DNA from: a virus
IMG/VR virus record: IMGVR_UViG_3300024262_000036
Location: 1-56,964 of that record
Direction: 5' to 3' (one strand)
DNA: 56,964 bases
In this document: one piece after another, positions 1 to 8,807 of the stretch
Position numbering within the stretch: position 1 is the stretch's first letter
Layout: each line of letters opens with the position of its first letter
Translations under genes and position numbers: made by a program
Notes under the pieces: model-generated
Databases searched by the model: none
Told to the model about the DNA's origin: nothing
What the model saw: the letters and a program-made list of their open reading frames with translations, nothing else

Positions 1-198
1 GTATTAAACGGTATTGAAGGTATTGTAGGATTAATTGCGGGTTTATTATTATGGTTATTTGGTTTTAAAATTTATGCGGGTTTTGCTTTTGGTGTGTTCG
101 CAACTGTAAATTGGAATTTATTTAAAACTAGAGTTCTCAAATTAAAATCACGATTAGAAAAGTTAGAGTCACAATTAGTGAAGTTCTTTAAAAAATAG
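1..198 (+). CDS. C-terminal end of a small membrane protein (5' truncated)
   Basis: The reading frame is open from the first base to a TAG and gives 65 residues. The start lies outside the window. Residues 5-45 are hydrophobic and glycine-rich, consistent with one or two membrane segments. They are followed by a basic amphipathic tail rich in Lys, Leu and Glu that could form a short coiled coil. I do not recognise the family; size and layout would suit a holin-like or other small phage membrane protein. A strong terminator follows 4 bases after the stop, so this is the last gene of its unit. Confidence 0.7.
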   Translation, partial: VLNGIEGIVGLIAGLLLWLFGFKIYAGFAFGVFATVNWNLFKTRVLKLKSRLEKLESQLVKFFKK

Positions 199-202
199 AC
201 TT

Positions 203-229
203 AAAATCTCACTTCGGTGAGATTTTTTT
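203..229 (+). terminator. Intrinsic terminator
   Basis: A 9-10 bp stem (AAAATCTCAC pairing with GTGAGATTTT) closes a TTCG tetraloop and runs into a T tract. It ends the unit of the truncated membrane protein and insulates the methylase promoter. Confidence 0.9.
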
Positions 230-239
230 ACGTTTAATA

Positions 240-270
240 TTTGCCTTTCTTATTTTTTTTACTATATTTG
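240..270 (+). promoter_or_regulatory. Bacteroidota-type promoter of the adenine methylase
   Basis: TTTG at 240-243 and TATATTTG at 263-270 are separated by 19 bases. This matches the Bacteroidota housekeeping-sigma consensus (TTTG, 19-21 bases, TAnnTTTG). The start codon lies 15 bases downstream, so the leader is very short. Confidence 0.75.
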
Positions 271-284
271 TTAAAAAGAAAATT

Positions 285-1211
285 ATGTTATCATATATTG
301 GAGGTAAAAGTAGAATTGGAAAATGGATAGTTGAATACTACCCAAAGGATATGGAAGTGTATGTCGAGACGTTTGGAGGTATGTTCTGGTGTTTTTATAA
401 TATGGACTTGGATTTGTATCCAAATCTTAAGAAAGTTGTTTATAACGACTTTAACCCACTTAACCATAATTTATTTCTCTGTATACAAAACCCTGAGGAG
501 TTACTTAAAGAAGTTGAGGCAATACCTTGTCAACAAAGGGATGAGTTTCCCACCCCTCCAGAATATAAAGAACTGTTTAATGAATATCAGAAAGAAATAT
601 TTGACGATACATTTATTATTCACAATAAACCAAATTATAAAGTTGCTGCGAAGTATGCGTATATTCTTACACAAGTTTTTAGCGGTAGTAAACCTGAAAC
701 ATCAAGTTACATTGACTTAAAAGGTAAATACAAATCAAAGTTTCTAACTTTTAGAGATAAACTTAAAAATGAGAAATGGGTTAAAAAGTTTTTATCGGTT
801 ACTCATGTTGAGAATATGGACTTTGAAGATGTCATTAAAAAATATGATTCACCAAAAACATACATCTATTTAGACCCACCTTATTGGAAAACTGAGAACT
901 ATTACTCTAATCATGATTTTGATAGGGATGACCACGAAAGGTTAGCTGAATCATTAAAAGATATTAAAGGGAAATTTTCGCTATCTTACTATGATTTTGA
1001 AATTTTAGAGACTTGGTTTCCTAAAGATGAATTTGTATGGGTAGCTAAAGATTTTGCTAAAGCGTCTTCAGCGTCTAAAGGTAAAAAACAAAACAAGGGT
1101 ACCGAGTTATTGATAATGAATTATGTTATACCTGGATTTACCGAGTTAGAGAAAAAGACTTTAAAAGATGAAAATTTAGGGGATAAAACCCAACTAACAT
1201 TAAATTTATAA
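285..1211 (+). CDS. DNA adenine N6-methyltransferase, D12 (Dam-like) class
   Basis: 308 residues, normal for the MT-D12 family, which methylates the N6 of adenine in short DNA sites using S-adenosylmethionine. The N-terminus has the family's Y-I-G-G-K-S opening and a later ETFGG segment (SAM-binding motif I). The catalytic DPPY is at residues 197-200 within YLDPPYW. The central region should be the target-recognition domain. It stands alone behind a host-type promoter, which suggests early expression. GATC, the site of classical Dam, seems absent from the window, so the real specificity may differ. A role in protection from host restriction is inferred. Confidence 0.9.
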   Translation: MLSYIGGKSRIGKWIVEYYPKDMEVYVETFGGMFWCFYNMDLDLYPNLKKVVYNDFNPLNHNLFLCIQNPEELLKEVEAIPCQQRDEFPTPPEYKELFNEYQKEIFDDTFIIHNKPNYKVAAKYAYILTQVFSGSKPETSSYIDLKGKYKSKFLTFRDKLKNEKWVKKFLSVTHVENMDFEDVIKKYDSPKTYIYLDPPYWKTENYYSNHDFDRDDHERLAESLKDIKGKFSLSYYDFEILETWFPKDEFVWVAKDFAKASSASKGKKQNKGTELLIMNYVIPGFTELEKKTLKDENLGDKTQLTLNL

Positions 1212-1261
1212 CTATTATAGTATATAACGATATACAAAAATAGAATATTTTTAATTTCCGA

Positions 1262-1270
1262 TATATTTAT
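1262..1270 (+). promoter_or_regulatory. Putative phage late promoter box (TATATTTAT)
   Basis: TATATTTAT lies 18 bases before the preferred ATG at 1289. The same box, with similar spacing, precedes many genes in this window on both strands (for example 23273, 30194, 37269, 40109, 50453, 54681 on plus; 23002, 23229, 33406 on minus). It resembles the host -7 box TAnnTTTG with the final G replaced. Confidence 0.55.
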
Positions 1271-1288
1271 ATGAAAACGAATAGTAAT

Positions 1289-2617
1289 ATGAAGTTTAAT
1301 CACATAATCAAAAAAATGATAGTAGAACAGGGTCGATATGAGATTCTGAAGAAGACGTATACCCAACCCAAGAAAAAGGGAGAGGAGGTTAAACCAGCCA
1401 AAATGTCAATTAAGCAATTAAATAAAATTGTATTAGCTGACCCAACAACTCGTAGAGACGGTGATAATATTAAAAAAGCAGGTAAATATGTGAATTGGGT
1501 ACTTAAACAATTTTTACAGATTGAACCTAAGGTTGATGCTCAATACGGTACACCACAATTTAAAAAAGAATTAAAAGAGAAATCTGATTTATTCTTTGAA
1601 GATTTATATAAAACAACTCAAGACCTCCAAAAATTTGATAGATTTAAAAATAAAATAGATACTGAATTAAGAGATATTAATAATTTAACCATAGATACAT
1701 TATTTAATACAGTTAAAGATTTTAGCTTAGAAAAGGCTACAACAACTAAAGCTGAGAGAAAAGAGATGGATGTCCATCCAGGCGCTAAAAAAGTGTATAA
1801 CGGTAGTAAATATGATGTCTACATGATTGAGGACCAAGGTGACTTAGGTAAAGAAGCAGCATGTTTTTATGGTGGACAAAACAAGGAAACTCGTTGGTGT
1901 ACATCCTCACCTGGATTATCTTATTTTAATACGTATATCAAACAAGGTCCATTATATGTTTTAGTTGATAAGACTGATACCGAAGTTGGTGAAGTCTCTG
2001 GTTTACCAAAACATAGATACCAATTCCATTTTCCTAGTAATCAATTTATGGATATTAGTGATAGACAAATTAATCTAGTTGAGTTTTTATTGGGTGAAGA
2101 AGAAGGTTTAAGAGAATTTTTTAAACCTGAATTTATGAAGGGATTATCTAATGCGGATGGAACAGAAATTTCAGTTGAATACCCTAGAGATGCGGCATCT
2201 AAATTTATTGCTTTATATGGTTTTGATAAGTTTTTCGATGACCTACCTAATAATTTAGGTAGATTAGACTTTATTAAAACTAGTGGAAATAGATATGGTG
2301 ACAAAGCGGACACTAATTTAGTTATAAAGATACCACCAAGTATTGGTAGATTTGATAAAATGTACGCATTACACCTTGACGGAATTTTATCTGAGTTACC
2401 AAAAGAAATTTCTAATCTTAAGGACCTTATGTTCTTATCATTACCGAATAATAAAGATTTAAAATCCCTACCAAAGGAGATGGCGGAAAAAGTTGGTAAT
2501 GACTATAAGATGAAAAATTTAGCGGTAATAACATTATCGGGTTCTAACCCAAATATTGTTATACCGGAAGAGTTACAAGAAATGATTGAAAAACAAAACA
2601 TCAAAGTTTTTAAATAA
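1289..2617 (+). CDS. WCT-motif phage protein with leucine-rich tail; candidate internal virion protein
   Basis: I chose the ATG at 1289 (442 aa) over the one at 1271 because the latter touches the TATATTTAT box and because the shorter form begins M-K-F-N-H-I-I-K-K-M-I-V-E, a capsid-targeting-like peptide ending in I-V-E. The middle holds an ACFYGG...RWCTSS motif followed by a Y-F-N-x-Y...GPLYVLVD segment, shared with the proteins at 23299 and 24918, so these three are paralogues. The last ~100 residues contain leucine-rich-repeat-like text (LPKEISNLKDL, SLPKEMAEK) absent from the paralogues. Function unknown; packaging in the capsid is an inference. Confidence 0.7.
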   Translation: MKFNHIIKKMIVEQGRYEILKKTYTQPKKKGEEVKPAKMSIKQLNKIVLADPTTRRDGDNIKKAGKYVNWVLKQFLQIEPKVDAQYGTPQFKKELKEKSDLFFEDLYKTTQDLQKFDRFKNKIDTELRDINNLTIDTLFNTVKDFSLEKATTTKAERKEMDVHPGAKKVYNGSKYDVYMIEDQGDLGKEAACFYGGQNKETRWCTSSPGLSYFNTYIKQGPLYVLVDKTDTEVGEVSGLPKHRYQFHFPSNQFMDISDRQINLVEFLLGEEEGLREFFKPEFMKGLSNADGTEISVEYPRDAASKFIALYGFDKFFDDLPNNLGRLDFIKTSGNRYGDKADTNLVIKIPPSIGRFDKMYALHLDGILSELPKEISNLKDLMFLSLPNNKDLKSLPKEMAEKVGNDYKMKNLAVITLSGSNPNIVIPEELQEMIEKQNIKVFK

Positions 2618-2725
2618 TCTATTGAAATAGTTAACAATTTTATTTAATTTTATAGAAAAGAATAATACTAAACTAAAAGATGAGTCAAAAATGATTCGGT
2701 TTCCTTAAATTAAAAAACATTTAAA

Positions 2726-3013
2726 ATGGCTAACGTTGATATCGACATATATTTTTCAAAGTTTAAAACATTCTTTAAAGAAAACCCTCAGGAATTAAAT
2801 GATTTAATTGGGAAAGCCTCAGGTACCGATTTTTTTAATGAGGTATATAATAAAATTATTGAAAATTCAAAGGAGAGTGATGAGTTACAACTAACTCAAA
2901 AACAAATGATTAATATTATTTTAGAAATAAATAAAGTTAATGATGTAAATAAAGAGGATATATCTATAGACATTTTTCAAAAAACACCGTTTGGTCTTAT
3001 TTGTTTAAACTAA
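2726..3013 (+). CDS. Small acidic hypothetical protein
   Basis: 95 residues, starting MANVDIDIYFSKFKTFF. It is acidic, mostly helical in appearance, with no signal peptide, membrane segment or motif I recognise. A 108-base gap before it has no clear promoter. It precedes the glycosyltransferase gene by about 120 bases. Confidence 0.65.
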   Translation: MANVDIDIYFSKFKTFFKENPQELNDLIGKASGTDFFNEVYNKIIENSKESDELQLTQKQMINIILEINKVNDVNKEDISIDIFQKTPFGLICLN

Positions 3014-3133
3014 GAATAGGTGGTGTAGACTTTATTTATTTTTCATATGATTTACTTTCTATTATATAAACAATTAATTAGATAGTCTGTGTATTTTAGG
3101 GATAACAATTATAGTGATGGTATTGATAGATTT

Positions 3134-4522
3134 ATGGTTATTACTGTTGCTACAGAAAATAACGAAGAGTTAGAAAGGTTTAGAGAATCATGTCATTACC
3201 ATAATATACCTTATAAGATTTTAGGTTTAGGTCAAGAATGGACAGGTGGTGAGGCTAAGAATGGCGTATTACTAAAGCCGGGTGGCTCACAAAAAATTAA
3301 CTTACTTAAAAAAGAATTACAAGATTATCCTGACTTAGGTAATCACATTATACTTTTTACTGACTCATATGATGTGATTTTTAATGGGGACCCAAAAGAA
3401 ATTGTTAGGAGATTTAGAGAAATGAATTCACCAATGGTATTCTCCGCTGAAAAAACATGTTGGCCTGATGAGGCATTAAAAGAAAAATACCCAAACTCAC
3501 CAACAGAATATAAGTTTTTAAACTCAGGTGGGTTTATTGGGTACGGCGACCACATCTCAAAGTTAATTAATGAGGTTGAGGTGAGTAATGAGTATGATGA
3601 CCAATTATATTATACTGAAAGATACTTCGAAGACTTAAAGGGAGATAAAAATATAATTTTAGATTATAATCAATTTTTGTTTCAAACAATGAACGAATCT
3701 TTAGATGATTTAACATTTATTAGTGGTAAAACCTTTAATAAGGTAACCAAACAGTACCCATTAATATTACATGCTAATGGAGGTCCGACAGTTAAAAATG
3801 AGCTGAATAATTATTATAAAAAATTATTCAAAAAACCATTGAATTTTAATTCGTTAAAAATAGATGAAGATAAATCTAATATTATAGAAATGACACATGA
3901 TATTACCATTGGTTTATTCTTAGATGAGAAAGTACCGGATATCAATCAGACTTTTGACCATATTAGGTTTTTAAATTACCCTAAGAAAAACACTATACTT
4001 CATATTACTTATAGTGATATTAAACATACGTACAAAGTTAATATGTTTAGTAAAAAATACTCCAAATTATTTAAAGATTTTAAAATTACTAAGCATAGTG
4101 ATGGAAAAATAACATCAAGAAAAAACTTCCTTATAAATTCATATAATAAAACAGACTATGTTATTATGATGGAATCTAATCATATCTTTAGGAATATTAA
4201 ATCTATACAATTATTACTTAACGAGTGTCAAGGTATTATAACACCTATGATTCATAAAGAAGGGAGTGACTGGGTTAATTTTAATTCTAAAGAAAAAGAT
4301 TTGTATAGGTCTTACAGTAAGAGTGGGGTGTGGGACGTGGAGAACACATTTGGTATACATATAATCCAAAATGATTTAATACCTTTCTGTGTTAGTTCAC
4401 TTTATTTAGGTAGTAAAGACTATGAAGATGGTGATTGGGATATTTTACTAAGTGATAACTTAAAAACTTATGGTTATAGGACCCAAATGTCTAACACTAA
4501 TTACTATGGCGGAATAATCTAA
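3134..4522 (+). CDS. PLOD-type (procollagen-lysine) glycosyltransferase, GT plus accessory domain, no hydroxylase domain
   Basis: 462 residues from the ATG at 3134; a GTG at 3089 would add 15 residues, but homology begins at VITVAT. The first ~235 residues follow the glycosyltransferase domain of animal lysyl hydroxylases and mimivirus L230: LGLGQEW, a GG-x-QK-x-x-LLKK block, the metal-binding ILFTDSYDVIF (D77, D80), VFSAE-x-x-CWPD, FLNSGGFIGY, DDQLYYT and a HANGGPT segment (H213). From about residue 255 the second, non-catalytic GT-like accessory domain follows (IGLFLDE, GIITPMI, DWVNFN, GVWDV, GDWDILL). The protein stops where the Fe/2-oxoglutarate lysyl hydroxylase domain would begin. Members transfer galactose or glucose to hydroxylysine in collagen. 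Three Lys-Gly-rich collagen-like genes lie 6-18 kb downstream and are the obvious substrates. Donor sugar, and whether lysine must first be hydroxylated, are unknown. Confidence 0.85.
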   Translation: MVITVATENNEELERFRESCHYHNIPYKILGLGQEWTGGEAKNGVLLKPGGSQKINLLKKELQDYPDLGNHIILFTDSYDVIFNGDPKEIVRRFREMNSPMVFSAEKTCWPDEALKEKYPNSPTEYKFLNSGGFIGYGDHISKLINEVEVSNEYDDQLYYTERYFEDLKGDKNIILDYNQFLFQTMNESLDDLTFISGKTFNKVTKQYPLILHANGGPTVKNELNNYYKKLFKKPLNFNSLKIDEDKSNIIEMTHDITIGLFLDEKVPDINQTFDHIRFLNYPKKNTILHITYSDIKHTYKVNMFSKKYSKLFKDFKITKHSDGKITSRKNFLINSYNKTDYVIMMESNHIFRNIKSIQLLLNECQGIITPMIHKEGSDWVNFNSKEKDLYRSYSKSGVWDVENTFGIHIIQNDLIPFCVSSLYLGSKDYEDGDWDILLSDNLKTYGYRTQMSNTNYYGGII

Positions 4523-4564
4523 ATTCTCTTTTTTTATTATTTTATTTCAACTACCTTTACGTCT

Positions 4565-6223
4565 ATGGACGAAAAGACTACACATTATAAAAAAGTATTA
4601 GATAAGTTTACCATAGTTAAATATAAAAACGATAATAATACTCTCACCTCTATTAAAGATGGTTTATCTCAAAAACATCTATTGTACCACAAATATGGGT
4701 ATTGGGAAGAAATTGGTCAAACCAATATTAATGAAGAAAATTTCACAAAAAACTACGCTAATATAGGAGTTGGTCTCGACGCGGAAAAAACCATTATTGT
4801 TGTTGAAGAATACGGTGATAAGATTTCATGTAAACTATATACGACATTTAGAAACCGAAGGGTAGGTTCAAGATTCTTTAGGGTTAGAAAAAGTTTAACA
4901 TTTATAACTTATAATTTAAAAAGTAAGAATTTTTATACGGGTAATATTCGTAAAAAAAATAAGATGATTTTAAGTAAGAGGATTAGGGTTAATGATTTCC
5001 ATAACCATCCCTTTAGTTCTTTGAATTTAGAAATTAGAAGAAACCTTAGAGACTCATCGTTAATGGATGGAATTAAAAATAATGATTCATTAAAATTGGA
5101 CTACGGAGACTTCTCTAATGACATACTAAGTATGTTTTTAAATATCATAATTGATAAAAGTGGTATTAAATTAAAAATCAACGGAAAAGAATTAGAACAT
5201 AAATTCCACCAGTTATATTTAGAAGTGAATGGGTTTAAGTACCCTAATAATCATAGGGAATATTCTAATTTATCTATAACTAAAAAACTATTAAAGAAAC
5301 ATATTAATGTTGTGTCTTTATTTATGTCTATAAATAATTTAGGAGGTAAAAAAGTACGAAAAATATTAAACGAAGGTCATAATATCGATTTTATAACTTT
5401 AGTTCAGTTATATAATTTATTAGGTGTAAATTATTTTAATAACTTAAACGATGGGGTTTTCACTAAAGGAGATATGTATTTTTCAAGTGAATTTAAAATA
5501 CCGACCGATAATGTTAATTTCAATATAAGTAATCAGGATAGACGAAGGATTGTAACCATAATGAATATGGGGGTTAAATTACATTTAATTATTGACCACC
5601 TTAGAATGGTTACTGAGTTAGAAAATAAATACAAACATTTATTTAAAATTAAGTTTAAGACACCTGAGGAATTTACTGATGAGCACTATGACTTATCGGA
5701 ATTGTTACAATCCTATAAAAAGGGTGAAGTGACTAGATTTTATGGAAAGGATTTTAAAAATAACGTTAGTGAAGCTATAACCGATTTAGTGGGGGTTGAA
5801 TATTACCCCAATGTATTATTAACTAGTGAAGAATATAATGAAGAGTCTCAAACTCAAAAAAATTGTGTTAGAACGTATATCGAATTTCCAAACAATATTA
5901 TTATATCGTTAAGGGTTGGGGATATGGAAAGTAAAATAAGGGCGACATTAGAGTATCGATTTATTGGTGATACAGTAAAACGGGTCCAATCAATGGGCAG
6001 TAAAAATAGTCAATTATCAACTATGTGGGAAACACCTTTAGAGATTTTAGACGGTAAAGTTAGTTCACTATATCGTAGTAAAATATTGCAGACGCCCGAA
6101 CTAACCAAGGTATATCGAAGTGGTTATACCCTAAAACGAAAGTCTTTGTATGATGGTGTTATACTTATTTGGGATAATGATAATGAAATGGATGAGATAA
6201 CAAATATTGATTTACCGTTTTAA
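4565..6223 (+). CDS. PcfJ-like protein
   Basis: 552 residues. The C-terminal third carries the PcfJ pattern seen in plasmids and phages: a QKNCVRTY segment around C434, then IIISLRVGD, a RATLEYRF strand and a VQSMGSKNS segment matching the family's 'Q-x-x-G-x-x-N' end. The N-terminal two thirds is basic, with mixed helix and strand, and gives no other motif. PcfJ proteins have no settled biochemical function. The gene follows the glycosyltransferase by 42 bases and ends in a strong terminator, so both may share a transcript. Confidence 0.6.
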   Translation: MDEKTTHYKKVLDKFTIVKYKNDNNTLTSIKDGLSQKHLLYHKYGYWEEIGQTNINEENFTKNYANIGVGLDAEKTIIVVEEYGDKISCKLYTTFRNRRVGSRFFRVRKSLTFITYNLKSKNFYTGNIRKKNKMILSKRIRVNDFHNHPFSSLNLEIRRNLRDSSLMDGIKNNDSLKLDYGDFSNDILSMFLNIIIDKSGIKLKINGKELEHKFHQLYLEVNGFKYPNNHREYSNLSITKKLLKKHINVVSLFMSINNLGGKKVRKILNEGHNIDFITLVQLYNLLGVNYFNNLNDGVFTKGDMYFSSEFKIPTDNVNFNISNQDRRRIVTIMNMGVKLHLIIDHLRMVTELENKYKHLFKIKFKTPEEFTDEHYDLSELLQSYKKGEVTRFYGKDFKNNVSEAITDLVGVEYYPNVLLTSEEYNEESQTQKNCVRTYIEFPNNIIISLRVGDMESKIRATLEYRFIGDTVKRVQSMGSKNSQLSTMWETPLEILDGKVSSLYRSKILQTPELTKVYRSGYTLKRKSLYDGVILIWDNDNEMDEITNIDLPF

Positions 6224-6236
6224 TGTAAATAAAGTA

Positions 6237-6265
6237 TAAGAGGTAGGTTGACTACCTCTTTTTTT
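6237..6265 (+). terminator. Intrinsic terminator
   Basis: An 8-bp stem, AGAGGTAG with CTACCTCT, encloses a GTTGA loop and is followed by seven T. It ends the unit containing the PcfJ-like gene. Confidence 0.9.
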
Positions 6266-6315
6266 ATGATTATAATTTAGTGAGTTAAATTAAATCTAAA
6301 TTAATAAATAAAAAT

Positions 6316-6690
6316 ATGTCAGAAAAAATTTACGTCCGTAAAATTGAGAGTTGGACAATCTCATCGGCGAGTAAACCAATTGAGGTTAATGTAGAAGCAT
6401 TAAGAAAATGTGTACCACCATATGAAGGTGATTCGGAACAAGAATTAGTAAACTATCTACAAAACAATGTGTGGAATGAATACGAATTCTATGAGAACGA
6501 AACTAATAAAGAAGTTTATGGTGAGGATGCGGTATATGATTTATGTATGGAAGAGGCTTATGTTGAAAATGAGTTCTTTGATTCACGCAATAAAGGTGAG
6601 GACTCATCTATTGAGGTAGGTGTACCAAATGAGGAGTGGACAAAGACAGGTGGTTTCCAACCATTAGCATACGGAGAAAACGAATATTAA
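6316..6690 (+). CDS. Acidic hypothetical protein
   Basis: 124 residues, strongly acidic, with many Glu, Asn and Tyr, starting MSEKIYVRKIESW. No recognised domain, signal or membrane segment. It is first in a compact run leading to glutamine synthetase (10-base gap to the next gene), preceded by an A/T-rich leader with no Shine-Dalgarno sequence. Confidence 0.7.
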   Translation: MSEKIYVRKIESWTISSASKPIEVNVEALRKCVPPYEGDSEQELVNYLQNNVWNEYEFYENETNKEVYGEDAVYDLCMEEAYVENEFFDSRNKGEDSSIEVGVPNEEWTKTGGFQPLAYGENEY

Positions 6691-6700
6691 TAAATAAGAT

Positions 6701-7300
6701 ATGGCTAACAATTTAAAAAGTGCCGTTACCGTTAAAGGTAACGAAGAAGTAACAAAGTTAATCGATTCATTGGTTGACAAAGTAAATGATAATAATAGTG
6801 ACTCCCCTGTTACTGCATTTGCAACGGCATTTTATAATGAAGTTGAATTAACTGAAGACCGAGGAGTTTTGAACACATGGTCTAATGAAAATTTAGGTTC
6901 TAAATGGACTACACTGTATGATGCTATAGATGAGGGTGAATTCTCAATTGAATCGGCATGGTACCCACCTAAACAATTCTTTATTCATTTATATAACCTA
7001 TGTGTTAAGTTAGATGAGAATGTAGAAATTGAAGTAACATACGAAGATGAAACTTACAGTCCGATTGGTGCTATTGTAATTAAAAAAGATAGGGATGGTA
7101 CTCCATGTATTTGGGAAGAAGAGGATAATGATATTGAAAATCCCCTTGATGATATGGATTGGGAGGATGAAAAGTATGATGAGACATCTGAAGAATTCTA
7201 TGAGAGTTTGTATGATAACCAACAATCGCTACTTAAACTATGTCACGAATTAGTTATCAGTGACGGCGAACCAATCGATAAATTAACAGAAACAGAATAA
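6701..7300 (+). CDS. Acidic hypothetical protein upstream of glutamine synthetase
   Basis: 199 residues, acidic, especially the second half, which has D/E-rich stretches such as EEEDNDIENPLDDMDWEDE. No family recognised. One base separates its stop from the glutamine synthetase ATG, so translation is probably coupled. Confidence 0.7.
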   Translation: MANNLKSAVTVKGNEEVTKLIDSLVDKVNDNNSDSPVTAFATAFYNEVELTEDRGVLNTWSNENLGSKWTTLYDAIDEGEFSIESAWYPPKQFFIHLYNLCVKLDENVEIEVTYEDETYSPIGAIVIKKDRDGTPCIWEEEDNDIENPLDDMDWEDEKYDETSEEFYESLYDNQQSLLKLCHELVISDGEPIDKLTETE

Positions 7301-7301
7301 T

Positions 7302-8438
7302 ATGAAAATAAAGTTAGAATATATATGGTTGGACGGGTATAGTCCCGAACCAAACTTAAGAAGCAAGGTAAAAGTAGTTGACGCTAAATTACATGAAGTA
7401 AAAGGTAAGAAATTACATGGAGTATCATTAAATGATTGTCCTCAATGGGGGTTTGACGGTTCATCCACTAAACAAGCGGAAGGTAACTTTTCAGACTGTA
7501 CTTTAAATCCTGTTAGGTTATATCCTAACCCACTTAATAAAGGTATGTTGGATTCTTATCTTGTCTTTTGTGAGGTACTTAATCCTGATGGTTTACCACA
7601 CGACTCAAACACTAGAGCTTTACTAGATAGTGATGATGAAACTGATTTATGGTTTGGATTTGAACAAGAATATACGATTATGAAAGAAGGAAAACCGATT
7701 GGTTTCCCTAAAGATGGTTTCCCTGAACCACAAGGTAAATACTATTGTGGTGTTGGTAATAGTCAGGTTAACGGTAGACTTTTTGTTGAACAACATATGG
7801 AAAACTGTATTATGGCAGGTATCGAAATTACGGGTACAAATGCTGAGGTAATGTTAGGTCAATGGGAATATCAAGTACTAGGAAAAGGTAAATTAAAGTC
7901 AGGTGATGACTTATGGGTTTCAAGGTACATATTAAATCAAATGTCTGAGGACTATGGATTTAATATTGAGTATCACCCTAAACCGGTTACTGGTGATTGG
8001 AATGGTTCGGGATTACACTGTAACTTCTCAAATACAAAAATGAGAGAAGAAGGTGGAAAAACTTACTTTGATTCAATCTTTAAAATATTCGAATCAAGAC
8101 ATATGGAACATATTAAGTGTTATGGTTCATCTAATGATATGAGATTAACAGGTGAACATGAAACACAATCAATACATAAGTTTAGTTGGGGAGTATCTGA
8201 CCGAGGGGCATCTATTAGAGTCCCAATATCAACTGAAAAAGAATGGAAAGGATATGTTGAAGATAGAAGACCAGCATCAAATGCGGACCCTTATCGAATA
8301 ATTAATATTATTAATGAATCTATTATTCATGCGGAAGAGTTACATAAAACCTTACACAATATGTATAGCGACGTAAAAGTAAGTGATGAGGTTAGAGAAA
8401 TGATTCTGACCGAACCATTAGAAAGAGATGCTGAGTAA
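7302..8438 (+). CDS. Glutamine synthetase, type II (eukaryote-like) class
   Basis: 378 residues, a typical GSII size and shorter than the ~470-residue bacterial GSI. It makes glutamine from glutamate, ammonia and ATP. The beta-grasp part has IWLDG, WGFDGSST and SDC-x-LNPVR; the catalytic part has GFEQEY (metal-binding Glu), a GVGN stretch, a GTNAEVMLGQWEYQ stretch, NGSGLHCNFS, the LTGEHET loop and the arginine-rich DRGASIRVP with EDRRPASNADPY. All main active-site motifs appear intact, so an active enzyme is likely. In a phage it would be an auxiliary metabolic gene supporting amidotransfer for nucleotide or amino-sugar synthesis. The phage also needs unusually many Gln codons for its collagen fibres (GPQ triplets), which is suggestive only. 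It overlaps the next gene by one base. Confidence 0.92.
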   Translation: MKIKLEYIWLDGYSPEPNLRSKVKVVDAKLHEVKGKKLHGVSLNDCPQWGFDGSSTKQAEGNFSDCTLNPVRLYPNPLNKGMLDSYLVFCEVLNPDGLPHDSNTRALLDSDDETDLWFGFEQEYTIMKEGKPIGFPKDGFPEPQGKYYCGVGNSQVNGRLFVEQHMENCIMAGIEITGTNAEVMLGQWEYQVLGKGKLKSGDDLWVSRYILNQMSEDYGFNIEYHPKPVTGDWNGSGLHCNFSNTKMREEGGKTYFDSIFKIFESRHMEHIKCYGSSNDMRLTGEHETQSIHKFSWGVSDRGASIRVPISTEKEWKGYVEDRRPASNADPYRIINIINESIIHAEELHKTLHNMYSDVKVSDEVREMILTEPLERDAE

Positions 8439-8806
8439 TGGAAAAAAATCACTTAAAAAATAAAGAAGAGTATCTTTTACCTAAAGAAGTGTTAACCCAT
8501 GTTAACACCTTAATAGGTAAAGGAGCTCACACTTTATCAACAGTTATTGAAACTGACTTCTACAGTGACGAATCATTAAAAAGGTTATTGGCGAATAATA
8601 GTTTAGTGTGGTCACATAAGAAATTTGATGGGTTTAATGTGTCTTTAAATGAGGGACTTATTAAATTCAATGACACATTAAGTTATTTATATTTTATTAA
8701 ACGAAAAGATGAGAATACTTATAAGTTCTATACTATATGTAAAGAAAGTTCGTCTGATAGTATGATATTTTTCTTACAAAGTTATAAAAAATTTAAAACA
8801 ATATAA
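8438..8806 (+). CDS. Hypothetical protein between glutamine synthetase and thioredoxin
   Basis: 122 residues. The start overlaps the last base of the glutamine synthetase stop (TAATG) and the stop lies one base before thioredoxin, so it belongs to that unit. Alternating strand-like segments (SYLYFIKRK, YKFYTICKES, MIFFLQSYKK) suggest a small beta-rich fold. Family not recognised. Confidence 0.65.
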   Translation: MEKNHLKNKEEYLLPKEVLTHVNTLIGKGAHTLSTVIETDFYSDESLKRLLANNSLVWSHKKFDGFNVSLNEGLIKFNDTLSYLYFIKRKDENTYKFYTICKESSSDSMIFFLQSYKKFKTI

Positions 8807-8807
8807 A

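Noticed and set aside
4565-6223. Missing lysyl hydroxylase domain next to the PLOD-type enzyme
   Set aside because: The protein lacks the HxD...H pattern of 2-oxoglutarate oxygenases and instead shows PcfJ-like motifs.
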